64,000 nt of DNA from Adiantum capillus-veneris (GCA_014529385.2 CM043962.1:122597970-122661969); one strand, 5' to 3'; shown: positions 12,258-23,711, counted from the first letter of the stretch. Numbers and translations: made by a program. Notes: generated from the sequence alone by a model not told the origin.

Positions 12258-13954
12258 TGATAGCCGTTTTTCGGCTCTTTGTAATTGCCACAGTGAGTTA
12301 CCTCACCCTACCAAAATCACCCAAACACTGTGGCTATCCCTACCATTTCACTGTACATAGGCGTGCGTGAGTCACGGGACTTTTCCCATATCTTCTTAAA
12401 AAACCCTCAATTAGCTAGTCATTGGGCTAGTTGAGCCAAAAAAAAAAAAAAAGTATATTATGGCCCATGCGTATGTAAATATTTCTTTGTATATAGGGCC
12501 TAAATAAAATATTTTTTCATAATTATTTTGGTATTTATTTAAATATTTCCACGTAGGTGTGTGTTATTTATGCTCTGTACATTGCCTCACCATTACCACA
12601 ATTTTTTCTTACCATTTTTCATACTCTTTATTCCATATAGAAATATTTTCATGTAAGCTTCTCTTATATTTGGTGTAACTCCACCCCAACAAAAATCCAA
12701 AAAAACTAGTTTTATTTATGTGTATATTTTTTCACTATTGTGATTTTTCCCTTCCTACATCTATTTTGTTTTTTTTTCTAAAAAATTAGAACACCAAAAA
12801 TATTTATCTTTTTATGGTAGCCTCATAATGAGAGAGATTTCTTTTGACCCCTTTATATTTTTTCCACTTATATTATTTATATTTGACATGTACATATTTT
12901 TTAGACCCCTCAATATTTGATTTTCTTAGTTGTACTATTCACTTATATCATGATCTCAACAATATCTTCAATTATAGACCTACCAAATAAGGTCAAGGGT
13001 AGGTGGCATGCATACATGCACTATGGAGGGCTCACTCTTGGAGGTATTCAAAAGAATCATCCAAAGAAGGACCCCACCAGGACCTTGTGCAGTGGAAAAA
13101 AACGATCGTTTTTGCTGAATTTTTAAAGTTCACTTGCTCTCCAAATTTGAAAAGGTGATACAGACAAAAGTTGTAGCTCGTGGGCTGAACTTTTGCCTCA
13201 AATTTTTTTATATTTTTTTGAGCTAGGAGCTGTGAGCTATGATTTTATTAGTGGACCCCAGTTTTCCCATGCTATGCAGCCACACTCTCTCTTCCACTTT
13301 ATCATTTTCCTCTTTCACACACACTTCTCCACTCATCATCCCCACCTCTCTCACCACTCCTCTCTGCACCCTACTCACCTTCTCCTCAACCTTGAAGAAT
13401 AAGAGAAACCATGGTGAATTCATACCTCCCACACACAATTCCATTCCAAAATTGACCACCTAGTCTCATTTTTCCTCCTCCAATTTACCCATATCTATCA
13501 AAAAAACCACAAAATTCAGCCTCTTCTCTTAAAAGACAGCATCATGGTGGTTGATTACTCAGCTTCAATTACCTTGTCTCTCAAGGAAGGTCAAGAGTGG
13601 AGAAAAAATGTACCGTCAAAGCTAGTGGACCGTCAACAAGCGTCAAAATTGGCCCTACTCAAGACACTTGGAGCATCAACCTTGTAAGAAATCCACCTTT
13701 TCTTACCTCTTAAGAGTTTTTCTTCCTTGTTTGTATCCTACATGGATACTCCCATTGTAAATATCCAATTCCATTTGTAAATTAATACTAACTCTACTAA
13801 CACTAACCCACTATGAAAAGTCCTATCACCTCCATTTCTCTCCTCTCTCTTTCCCCACCAACTTCTTGATAATTCCAAGCAAAAGAAATTAGATAAATGG
13901 CTGAAAATCTAACCCAACCATGGTTAGAGGAGTAACCCTAGCCTTCAAAATTGC

Positions 13955-13963
13955 TATAAAAAG
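13955..13963 (+). promoter_or_regulatory. Element H LTR TATA box
   Basis: TATAAAAAG lies in a GC-poor LTR 1.7 kb from its start and is followed by AG-rich sequence. It is a plausible Pol II promoter driving rightward, and in this truncated copy it would transcribe toward element A gag in antisense. Confidence 0.55.
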
Positions 13964-14616
13964 AGGGTGTAGCTAGCACAAAAGGGGGAGCCATAAGCAA
14001 GAGCACTATGCTATAGCTTGAGAAGCCAAGCTCAACCTCTCTAGAAGGAGCTCTTGAGTGGAAGCTCATTGTCTTATGCATGTGCATGTGTTGTAATAGG
14101 GGATTAGCAAGGGAACTCTATGCCATTTGTAAGAGAGAGAGTGTTCATTCAATTGAGAGTAGGAAATCTATCATTTCTCCTACTAGTGTAAGCCCAACAT
14201 TTGTTGAATCAAGGAGGGTGGATTTGGACTAAGCTTGGATACTTTGTCTCCCTTCCAACGTGAAGTAATGGACAACAATGATGCGTAAGTGTCTTGGTGT
14301 TTTTTGTTAAGTTCTTGATAGCATGTCTCTGGTGTTGTCATCAATCTAGCCATAAATCCCACATACTGTAAGAGGGCGACAGGGTGGAGAGGACTCCCCT
14401 GGCCTTAAGACAGTGATTGGGGTGGTTTTTCTTGTGATGCGTTGTGGTGAAATTTACGCAAGCTATGTTGAACAAATACTAATCTCACTTTGATTTTTCA
14501 TGACAGATTTGTAAGAAGGTATTAATGCAACAAGCACCCTCTCCCCCTTTTTCTCTCTTTCTTACATATATGTATTTATGTTTGCTTGATCATTAACGAT
14601 ACACTTCAAAGCAGCC

Positions 14617-14622
14617 CGAGCA

Positions 14623-14671
<49 letters not shown>
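14617..14671 (+). repeat. (CT)n microsatellite
   Basis: An uninterrupted CT dinucleotide run inside the element H LTR. Confidence 0.95.
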
Positions 14672-14674
<3 letters not shown>

Positions 14675-14937
14675 TTTTACTGTGTGAGAGTATTCCATTG
14701 GTGTTAGGGTTAGTGTAAATTCCTTGCTTGTTTGTGGGTTGCTCTAACGATTCTCCTCTTTTGCGTCCTAGTTCGCTCTTAAACTAGGTGGTGCCCCTTG
14801 TGTAGTTGGGATTTGGCTGTGGGTTTGTTGTTTTGGTTTGTGTTGTGTTGTGCCCCAGCCCCATTGAGCAGCACGGGAGCCTTGAAGGGTGTCTAGAGGT
14901 TGCTCTTCTTGTTGCCCGCCCCGGACCGCCTCAGTAA

Positions 14938-15855
14938 TTTGCACTTGTTGAATAAGCTCTTTGACATGATGTTTATTTCTGAACCATGTTCAATTAAGGA
15001 AACAAATGGCTCTTCAAGATCTCCCACCTTGACCATTGTCTCTGCCGTAGCTCTTGCCCAATGATTCCTGGAAAAGTGACTTCTTGGAATGTCTTCGTAC
15101 TCCTCATCTCCATTTGAAAATTGTACTTGCTTTGTTCTTCCAGAAGAATGGTAGCACCCTACAACATCCTCATCATGCTCTCTGTCTTCCACCTGTATTA
15201 CCTGTGTCTTTAATCTTTCTCCTTCAGATTGCGGGCGAGTGGTGTCAACAAGAGTTTGCCTCTTTCTCTTGATGATATCAATGATCTCCTCGTGAAACTC
15301 GCGCTTGGATATACCAAGGACTTCTCCCAAGGTAAACTCTATTTTGCTATTCAAAATTCTTTCTTCTAGAACTTTCTTTAAGTCTGTAGCAGCCTCAATA
15401 TCAGACTGTAACTTATAAGTTGGAGTTTTAGTCTTACCTTTTGATGACTCCTTTTTCCTCCCAGTTGTACTTTCTTCCATAGTCACTTCAGGTGGGGGTG
15501 CTTCCTGTGTCGGAGGCGCTCGAGGAGGTATTGTGTCGCTTCTTCTAGTAATTCTTTTTGATGGTCCTTCGTCACCACTCTCTCGTCTGCGTTTTTCTTC
15601 CACAAACACTTCGTTGTTTTGACATTTTTCAATATAGGCATGCACTGACAAGGAGTCCACAGGATCATTCCATCCTGTTTCATGACGGATACAGTCACCT
15701 GCTTCATGTAGGACTTCTCTTATAAGCTTTCCTTTCCTTGCTATCTCCATAGCACTTGGCCACAGCTTACCATTTTCTTCAAAACTTCTCAATGGTTCAA
15801 TCTTGATTGTGTAAGTAGATGCCTCAGATGCAGAGATGGCATGGGTAGTGGCCAT
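14938..15855 (-). pseudogene. Element A gag-pol linker and protease
   Basis: An open frame from ATG 15855, in the same frame as gag but separated from it by a single TAG at 15873-15871. The middle (YKLQSDIEAATDLKKVLEE, FTLGEVLGISKREFHEEI) resembles the DUF4100-like linker I remember before the protease of some Ty3 elements. The protease core is LIEHGSEINIMSKSLF, with E where the catalytic D is expected (DHGSE or DTGxE). The reading is cut by element H after FNKCK; the last 15 codons before the stop at 14893 come from H. The protease would process gag-pol. The E substitution suggests it is inactive. Confidence 0.72.
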
Positions 15856-15870
15856 ATCCTCTACCAGACT

Positions 15871-16913
15871 CTACATTCCTCTTTTCCCAAAGTTAGTCCT
15901 TAAGGGTAAACTTGTCTCCCTTAAGTGAATCTTCCCATCCTTGAAGAAGACAAGATCTTTTCTCAAAGCTTCACTGAAGCTGTCACATTCTCTCCTAGCA
16001 TGCTCTGTGCTGTCACACCATATGCATCTATGAACAAAACCTTCTTTAGGTTGTTTTTTTTGCCTTGAAGATGGTGCCAATGGTTGCCCCTTCTCTTCAA
16101 GATTTGTAAGTTTTACTTTTAAATCCCTCATACCTTTCACAAGCTCATCTACTACAGGTTCATCAACTTTTGGGAGTATAAAGGAAGAAGGCTTTACCAT
16201 CTTTTTAGACGCTGCGGAGGTAGATGGTGCACTACCAACAACCATCTTATCCCGTCTCCTTTGACGCTTGGCAAGTAATGAAACAGCAGCTTCAACTTCG
16301 TTCCAATCTGTCTTCAGTCCCTTATCAGCATGTTTGTCCTCAAGAAGTAGCTCCAACTGATACTGGAGCTCCTTTCCTGTTGCTTGTAGGAAGAGATCTG
16401 TCCTTTGTGAGTCGAGTGTGGCCTTCTCTGTCCTTGTGAGTTGAGCATATCGCCGCTCAAACTCCGTGAGTAGCTCTGTTGGAGAGATCCCCTCCTTCGG
16501 CTTGGCTACCCACTCTAGGAAAGTTCTCTTTGTTACTCTCTCAGAGTCCTCCATGAAATACTCCTCCTTCATCGCTACCTTGAACTCCTCCCAATTTCTT
16601 CCATGCTCATTCATATTCCTCTCACATGCTCTCTAATCTCGGGAGTCACAACAAGATCAAATCTTTGGAGAATCTCATCTTCTGGCACACGATGCAACTC
16701 CATCTCCTTTACATAGCCACGAAGATACTTTGTCACATCTTTCCCATTAAACTGATCCATTTTGTGCACCACTTCTTAAATAGCTTTGGTTGCTGACACT
16801 TCTCGTCTTTCTGTAGCATGTTGTTGTTGCATAAACAAGGCAAATTCTTGAAACATTTGCATTGTAGCGGGATCAAAAGGCATACCTTGTTGTTGCGGAT
16901 GATGATCACCCAT
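15871..16913 (-). pseudogene. Element A gag
   Basis: The likely start is ATG at 16913 (MGDHHPQQQGMPFDPATM, Q-rich). A TAA at 16778-16776 breaks it, and the reading continues with KMDQFNGKDVTKYLRGY. It frameshifts near 16622 into the long frame 16614-15871 (NEHGRNWEEFKVAMKEEYF, LTEFERRYAQL). That is a retrotransposon gag capsid-type helical region followed by a lone Cys-rich motif, CIWCDSTEHARREC (CX2CX4HX4C). Gag forms the particle and binds RNA. It ends TAG at 15873-15871, directly upstream of the in-frame linker/protease ORF. Confidence 0.78.
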
Positions 16914-16956
16914 GGTGTAAGTCGCTTGCAGATCCCCACTAACTCACCCTGACAAA

Positions 16957-16975
16957 CTTCACGTCGGGTTCACCA
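16957..16975 (-). other. Element A primer-binding site
   Basis: The minus strand reads TGGTGAACCCGACGTGAAG, beginning 8 bases inside the 5' LTR edge. It starts TGG as required to pair with a tRNA CCA end. I could not assign the tRNA. Element F has a similar TTTGGTGAACC near its right LTR. Confidence 0.55.
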
Positions 16976-16982
16976 AAAAGTG

Positions 16983-18731
16983 TGTCAAAGAGTTGGCGGT
17001 CTTGCTAGGAAGGCATCAAGCCTCTAGCTGTGAGGGTTTGTGGGGAGACTGTGAAGCTTTTCACTTAAGAAAGCTTAGGGGTTGTAGCAAATACATTGTG
17101 TATAGCCATTGGAATCTTACACGCAGACACACACACATGCACACGTGAAACCCTCAAAATAAAACAAAGATGAAAACATCAAGGCTTTGATCGTATCTAA
17201 TCAAAGGTAAGATGAAAGGGTTCACTAATGCATTTATAACAACAAGTTGTTGTGCTCCAAATAGACTGCGAATGGTTCTTTGAAACTGTAACTTAGTGCT
17301 TACAAAGATGTAGATATTTTGCCTAGCAATAGGAGTGAGCCGTGTGTACAAGTCTTCTTGGTTCATAGTAATATCAAGAAAGCAAGACTCAACCCCTAGA
17401 GGAGAATAAATATGTGCACATCGAAAGAATTAGAGTAGTCTAGTAGTGGCAAAATAAGAGGATGTGGAGAAAGAAGAATTTCTTGCAGTCTTTCCGGCCC
17501 AAAGAGAAACACAATTATCTATTGGAAGTGGATTTTACAGCTAATACAAACGTTAATTCTAATATGTTGCACAAAGTGAAAGGGTTGAAAAGTCGCACCA
17601 TCGGGGTATTCATCTAAGAAATCTCAGAAAGAAGTCAAAACAATGGAGGAAAGAGATAAGAGAGACAACCAACACACAAAGACCCACAGAAGCTTAATCC
17701 AAAGAAGTGAAGCACACCTCAAGACTTGTGGTATTGTAGCCAACTTGATGAAGTTGATGAAGCATAGTAGTCCCCAACACCGTTTGCAAGCCACCAACAA
17801 TGCGTCTTTATTGAATGAAAGAAGGTTACATAGAGTGTATGAGTATTACAAGTGAGGAGATAGAAGGCTTGAGGCATGAAGTAGCAAGCTCAAGATGTGT
17901 TGGGCTGAGATTGAGAGAGAGTTTTCCTCACGGAGATGGCTAGGAGGTTGGGTGATGGCTTGATAGAGTGGCTTGATTATGGGGATTGCTTGAGCGCTTG
18001 GTTGCTTGATGGTTTGCTTGATGATCAAATGAGGAGCAAAAGGCTCTTTTTATAGGTGAGGTTGCCTCTTGAATAAGATATTTTCTTAGAAATATCCAAG
18101 GGATTTTTGCGACAAGTGACACCCTTTTCAAAAATATCTTGAAATTATCTTCAAAGTTTCTAGATCTTTCTCTTCAAGAAATATCTAGAGGTTCTTCTAG
18201 ATCTATCTAGAGGTTCTTCTAGATCTTTCTCTTCAAGAAAATCTAGAGGTTCTTTTAGATGTTTCTCCAAATATCTTCTCCTTGCCGCCATAAGCCTCCA
18301 AGAGTAGCTTTATAAAAAATTGAGAGAGAGCTTGGCATACATCATGGATGACATCAAACAAACTCGTAACCACTTTTGTAAGGGATTTTTCTAGGTCCAT
18401 AATCACTCCAAAGTGCACCTACTATGTGTAGAATGACACCTCATGTGGTATACTATGACTAAGGCCATTTTTGGCCATGCTATACATGTCATATGCCACC
18501 TAGGATGCCTAGTAGATAGGAGGTATATTTTATAGGCTCATTTCATCATGGCTCCAAGAAGAGTTTCACAAAGAATCTCGGGATCGAAGCCCGTTCCAAC
18601 AAGAGTGACACATCAGACTTGGACTAGCTTTTTGCATGCAAAATAGAAAATGTGTATACTTATACACTTAAAATCCATAATATTGTAGGGCGTAGCTTCC
18701 GTTCCCACCATGCACGTGCCACGGCACGACA
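16983..18731 (-). repeat. Element A 5' LTR
   Basis: This is 1749 bases, the pair of 4472-6173, with TATA at 18047-18054 and the repeated TTCAAGAA boxes at 18160-18265. Relative to the partner it has ~38 extra bases at 17567-17606. Flanking TCGT at 18732 pairs imperfectly with TCAT before 4472. Confidence 0.88.
18047..18054 (-). promoter_or_regulatory. TATA box of element A 5' LTR
   Basis: CTATAAAAAGAGCC on the minus strand. This is the copy that would have driven element A transcription toward gag at 16913. Confidence 0.6.
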
Positions 18732-19660
18732 TCGTACTTCATGACCAGGTCTCCTTCATCTATCTTCTTGTCCGACAGGTTTTGATTGAACTTGGCAACC
18801 CGCTTCTCCCTCTGCTTCACATAGTAGTCTGCTGTTGCCTCTCTGCCCATCTGCAAAGCCTCCAAATCGGCTATCTAATCCTGTAGAGCTCCTTGTTGAG
18901 TGGCGTTGACACGCCACATACCCTTCAAAGCACCTAGCTATGCATGTACTGGCAACACGGCCTCCTTACGATAAACTAGATCAAATGGAGTGAAGTTTGT
19001 AGCCACTTTATAGGACATTCTACATGCCCACAAACAATTCTCTAGATTTGCTTCCCACTCAGCTTCCCGCTTATACACATACTTCGTTAACATCTTGATG
19101 ATTTGCCCATTGGCACTCTCGACTAGACCATTACATTGGGGGTGATAGGGCGAGGAAAACGGATGCTGAATCTTTAGCTTCTCCACTAATGCGCTCATGA
19201 GCTTACTTCTAAACCCCTAACCCCTATCAGAAACTAACACCCATGGAATACCAAAATGGCAACAGATGTTATCAAGCACAAACTAAGCCACCACATTAGC
19301 ATTTACTTCCTTCACTGCCTTGGCCTCGACCCATCTTGTAAGGTAGTCAATGGCTACCACCACGTATTTCTTACCGCTTGTAGACTTTGGGAGAGGGCCT
19401 ATGACATCCAGAACCCATTTCTCGAAAGCACTTTGTGCGATGTTTCGCCCTGTGACTCCGCTACCAATTGTCTTTCACCTATAGTTTGACACTCGTGGCA
19501 CGTCTTGCACCAGTAATGCACATCCTTCACAATGGAAGGCCACCAAAAACCTTCTCTAAGCATTCAAAATAGAACCCGGTCTTTGCCCTTGTGTCCACTC
19601 TCTTCGTGGCATTGCTCCAACACCATTCCTATTTCTTCTTTGTACAACACCCTTCTAAGC
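18732..19660 (-). pseudogene. Element B integrase (upstream part)
   Basis: The minus-strand reading in mixed frames runs: zinc region with CHEESGHKGKDR then WCKTCHECQ; catalytic D in VAIDYLTRWVEA (~19350); D in VSDRG (~19230); E in PQCNGLVESANG (~19130); then WACRMSYKVATNFTPFDLVY and EGDLVMKY, where element A interrupts. Several in-frame stops, such as those in the SDRG*GF and VVA*FV regions, make it dead, although D-D-E residues survive. It continues at 4471-4293. Confidence 0.82.
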
Positions 19661-20382
19661 ACTCCGCTGCGCCCATAGTTCATGAGATCTTCACCTACCA
19701 GTGTGAATTTGTGGGCCTTTTGCACCACTCTTCTCTTTTTCAGCTTGGAAAAACCTTCTGAACATTGTCGTGTACCCGAAAAACCTTCAATCTCTTTAAG
19801 AGTCTCCCTACATGCGTAAGTGGCTGGGCCCACATATAAACCTGCAACATGCACGTTCACTTTGCTACATGCTAGTTGATCCGCCTCTTGGTTCTGCTCT
19901 CTTCTCACATGCTTGAATTGAACCTCTTCAAAATAATTCAACATCTTCTTGATGGAAAAAAGCCACCGCTTCAAGGAATCACGCTTTACCTGCCATTGGC
20001 CTAACAGTTGCTTGATGACTAGCAACGCATCTCCTTTCACCACCAACTTTGAAATGCCAAATTCTATACACTATTTTAGACCCAAATGCAGAGTGAGATA
20101 CTCCACCTCATTATTAGTGTGGACATCCTCTAGATCATATGTCTTCGAGAATATAGCTTGTCCGTGTGGGTCGTGTATCACCACACCTCCTCCTGCCTTC
20201 TATACTACCCTTCGATATGCTCCGTCGAACCACATACTAAAAGAATCCTCCAAGTCGGGTTCCTCCTTAGCTTCATCTCGTAACACTCTTGGATAGGCCG
20301 GCAAATCGATGGCCTTGCTGACAAGAATGTCTGCCAGGTGAGACCGACTCGTGTGATCTACCTTAAACTCAAACTTGAACTC
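19660..20382 (-). pseudogene. Element B second (archaeal-type) RNase H
   Basis: The reading gives MWFDGAYRRVV, a stop, KAGGG, then TNNEVEYLTLHLGLK, VVKGDALLVIKQLLGQW and REQNQEADQLAC. It parallels the second RNase H of element H block by block. In plant Tat elements this extra domain follows the RT-linked RNase H. Stops at about 20200 and 20065 inactivate it. Confidence 0.75.
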
Positions 20383-20718
20383 TTACAGCTCCAACACCCA
20401 CTTCATAATCCTCCTTCCTGGCTTCAAATGTAGCACTACCTCTGGCAATAGATTATTAGCCATCAACACAACAAAATTACGCACAATCAAATGCACCTTG
20501 AACTTCCTGTAAGCGAAGACCAGAGCCATCACCCACTGCTCCGCCTCGGTGTAGGTAGCCTCTCCTGGGCTAATCACCCTGCTCTCGAAGTATATCGGCT
20601 TGTAGATTCTCCCTATCTTTTGTAGTAGAACCGCTCCAATAGCAACTGCACCCACCATCATAGACACATAAAAGTCATCCTCTCGATTGGGAGGACACAC
20701 CGCTGGCATTTGAGGCAA
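20383..20718 (-). pseudogene. Element B RT-linked RNase H
   Basis: Contains AIGAVLLQK, KPIYFESRVISPGEATYTEAEQ and KFKVHLIVRNFVVLMANNLLPE, matching the first RNase H of element H. The frame is open for 111 codons and then lost. It sits between RT and the second RNase H. Confidence 0.78.
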
Positions 20719-20745
20719 AATCTCCTTGACTCTATCAAAAGCCTG

Positions 20746-21420
20746 CTAAGCTTCCCCACCCCATTCATAAACATGCACTTGCTGAGCCCTCTTTTGAAGA
20801 GGATGCACATATTGCGACATCATCCAAAATAAACGTGATAAATACTTTAAATTATGAACAAACGAAGCCAAACTATGAGCATCTGATGGCGGCTCCATCA
20901 ACACCAACGTCTTCACCTTCTCGGGATCAGCCTCTATACCGTTTTGCGACACCACATGACCTAATAGTTGCGCTCGAGGCTGTGCTAGCTTGCACTTCTG
21001 AGGATTCAGCTGACCTCCTTCTTCGTCAAGCCTTTGAAAGCATAACTGGTGCTTCAATAGGTGCTCTAAACTTGAACTGTAGCAACCGATATCATCCATG
21101 AATACCCTAATAAAACGGCCCAGGTATGGACCAAATACCCTGTTCATCCAATCTTGAAAGGTGGCATATGCATTCACCAATCCAAATGGCATCCTGCGGT
21201 AAGCGAAGCAACCCCATGGAGATACGAATGTGGTCTTCATCTGGTCTTCAAGTGCAATCCATATTTGAAAATACCCCAAAAAGCCATCCATAATTGATTA
21301 TCTTTCATTACCAGTCACCTGATTTAGGATTTCCTCTTGAAACGGCAATGGATAGTGATTCCTCTTGGTCGCGGCAATGGCTTGTAGTCAGCACACACTC
21401 TCCATTTCCCATTTTTCTTA
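20746..21420 (-). pseudogene. Element B reverse transcriptase
   Basis: PKKNGKWRVCADYKPL at ~21415 is out of frame with the following 21291-20746 frame, which gives MDGFLGYFQIWIALEDQ, FVSPWGCFAYRRMPFGLVNA and the active site RVFMDDIGCYS (FMDD). The thumb follows with CKLAQPRAQLLGHVVS. It is a standard Ty3/gypsy RT broken by a frameshift near 21300-21380. Confidence 0.85.
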
Positions 21421-22086
21421 GGGGCTAGCCACTGGCGAGACCCACTCTGACTCTTTCACAAGGAATATGATGCCTGCATCCAGTAGCTTATTGATCTCTT
21501 GCAAAAGGGCCTCCTTTTGGATTTCCCCTAGTCTTCTTAGCTTCTGTGCTTTAGGCTTATGTCCCTCCTTAAGAACAATCTTGTGCTCCACCCCTTTTGC
21601 ACCTCGCAAATTCTTGTACTCCGTTGCAAATAAATTTGGATAGGACTCACACAGTTGAACATAACCTTCTTTTTCCTTTTTGGTTAAATCTTCACTTATC
21701 ATGCTTGAAACCTCCTCTATACTTAAACCATGAGCTTGAGGCTCCATACCTTCTTCTTTAAGCGGGGAGTCGTCTATGGTGACCCCAAATAAGTCTGCGT
21801 CTATCTTCAGCATGTTGTCCTCACTCTCCTCTTCCTCTGTGCTAGTATAGACTTCATCATAGCCCGTCTCTGTCTCGTACTCATAGCTCGTTGTATCACC
21901 CTCATCTTTAACTGCCATAGGACAAGAACTGCTCTCTTTAGTCTTCAAATCAAGCACAATTTGTATGCCTTTATCTTTTTCAAGCAAAGTGAATACTTTG
22001 CTCTCCCAATCCTGATTTTCTCCTATCCCCAAAAGCCATGGCCTACCCAAAATGATCGGATAAGCATTATCTCCTGCCTTCATCAC
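21418..22086 (-). pseudogene. Element B protease C-terminus and RT N-terminal linker
   Basis: Starts NAYPIILGRPWL, the end of the retropepsin fold. A long acidic linker (YEYETETGYDEVYTSTEEEE) follows, then CESYPNLFATEYKNLRG and LLDAGIIFLVKESEWVSPVA, the start of the RT domain. It is one base out of frame with the upstream gag-protease ORF at about 22080. Confidence 0.75.
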
Positions 22087-23638
22087 AAAAAAAATCTATT
22101 AGGCACTCTATGCCCATCACCTTGACCTTTACATCCTGCGCCACACCCAAACACCTAGCTTTGGTATGGTTGGCCATCCTCATGCGCACATTTGACTTGA
22201 ATACTGCCTTGACTCCCGTCTCTTTCATGGCTGCCTCCGTCATGACACAAACATATGCTCCATCGTCTATGTACGCTTGTACCTGCATCCTCTTCTCTAT
22301 AATCGCATCCACAAGCGGAAGAACATCAATGGGACTACCTACCCTCAAAGCCATGTTTTGAACTGCTTGCACATTCCCCTTAGCTCTTGGTAGCCTGGTG
22401 CTAACACTTGTGGACCACTGCCTTCTTAAATTTGGATTTAAAGTTAACAGCAGCTGACCAAAAGTAATGTTTGCCTTTTGATTTTGAATGTCACTCACCA
22501 GATTGTACTCAGGATAGCCACGCCCTAGCTGGAAATCCGCTTTTTTGATTTTGTGATGCCTCCTTCTTTTGCTAGGCTCGGGCTGCTCTTTGCCTTTGTA
22601 CACCTTCTCTTTGCCTTTGTGAGCTCTAGTTTCCCGCTCTGTCTCTGTCTCCCTCTCGGATCTTGATCTCTTATTGGCCAAAACTTTGACATCGTGCTTA
22701 TCCACCCCTATGATGTTTACTCTTGGGACCTCACCTCCATTTTGCGGAGCCGGCTGCACAGGATTCTTTGTCGCTTGCTCTCTTGGACCATTGTATTGTC
22801 CTTGTTGTCGACCTCTACCAAAAAGTGGGTAAATGCCTCCTCTTTCTCTCTGTGGTTGAGGACAATCGGGTGCATAGTGCCCTTCTTCTCCAAATTTGTA
22901 ACACCTACCTGGCAGTGGCCTTGCCCTGCCCCTTGCTCCTCTTGGTTGTCCTCTATCCATGACATTGATCCGCAACTCCTGCATTTTCTCGGACAAATCT
23001 TGCACCGTGCGCACCCAATTTTGTGACACAACAGCTACACCTCGGTTTCCATGATTTTCTTCGTGTATAGCCTCTCTTGGACTCTGCGGTTGAACATGGG
23101 CCATTTTCTCGTAGCCTGACACACCCTGCTCTATCTTCTTCTTTATTTTTCTGCTCTTTGACCGTGCAAAGGCTACCGCACCATTATAATTCTCTGGGCT
23201 CTCAAACTCGACCTTTTCTCTCACTTTGGGGTGCAGACACGCCATGAACTTATCCAGCTTAAAGTAGTCTCCATTAGCCAATTGCATGGTTGTCGCTAGT
23301 TCTGTCCAACACTCTTTAGAATGACCCAAAAAAATATTGAATTCTTCACTTACTTCTTGCTTAAGCGACTTCAGCTTTGCATCCATCTTGACTGGGGAAG
23401 TCTCCTTGCGAAAGTCGTGAAGAAACCTCGCCCTTAGAGCCGGCCATGCTTGCTTCATCTCACCTTCTAACGCTTTGTACCATGCTTTAGCTCTACCAAG
23501 CATCACCAAAGGAAAAATCTGCATTTTGCTATCCTCGTTCAGTATACGCAGTGATAGCATATACAACTCGAACTCTTACATCCACTTGTCAGGGCTCTCT
23601 TCTCCTGTGAAAATTGGTCCATATCTTCTAGCTGCCAT
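22067..23638 (-). pseudogene. Element B gag and protease core
   Basis: ATG at 23638 (MAARRYGPIFTGEESPDKWM) is followed by TAA at 23578-23576, then a 499-codon open frame. It holds a gag capsid-type region (FPLVMLGRAKAWYKALEGEM, FLHDFRKETSP), a zinc knuckle reading CYKFGEEGHYAPDC, a basic K/R/E stretch, and protease with YIDDGAYVCVMTEAAMKETG. The knuckle has lost its second cysteine (F). Gag coats element RNA and the protease cleaves the polyprotein. Confidence 0.83.
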
Positions 23639-23692
23639 GACTTCCAATGCGAAAAACCGCTTCTTTTCGATGAATTGGGAGCAATCAGCGTG

Positions 23693-23711
23693 CTCCTCAG
23701 TGGGGGCACCA
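23693..23711 (-). other. Element B primer-binding site (candidate)
   Basis: The minus strand reads TGGTGCCCCCACTGAGGAG, five bases inside the LTR edge at 23717, between LTR and gag ATG. The tRNA is not assigned. Confidence 0.45.

Larger units (their letters stand above)
9780..14938 (+). mobile_element. Element H: 5'-truncated Tat-like Ty3/gypsy element inside A
   Basis: Plus-strand coding (RNase H, second RNase H, integrase), a purine tract and one LTR interrupt element A between its protease (minus, ending ~14938) and its RT (minus, ending ~9770). There is no gag, protease or RT and no 5' LTR. The left edge is uncertain by about 50 bases: minus coding of A can be read to ~9750 and plus coding of H from ~9805. 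The right edge is where A's protease reading (SKSLFNKCK) breaks. No target duplication could be identified. Confidence 0.75.
12258..14938 (+). repeat. Element H 3' LTR
   Basis: It starts TGATAGCCG after the purine tract. With only one copy, the right end is placed where the minus-strand protease of A begins, give or take 40 bases. It is about 2.7 kb. The first 1.7 kb is AT-rich U3-like sequence, a TATA box follows at 13955, and a (CT)n tract lies at 14617. Confidence 0.65.
4472..18731 (-). mobile_element. Element A: 14.3-kb Ty3-type LTR retrotransposon nested in B
   Basis: Two LTRs (4472-6173 and 16983-18731), both TG...CA on the element strand, flank a minus-strand gag-PR-RT-RNase H-integrase order. 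A primer-binding site adjoins the right LTR and a purine tract adjoins the left one. It lies inside element B integrase with imperfect 4-base flanking repeats (TCAT left, TCGT right). It is itself interrupted by element H (about 9780-14938). Its RT is unlike the Tat and chromovirus RTs nearby: the motif before the active site reads TLPQGATNSV and the active site is FLDD. Confidence 0.88.
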
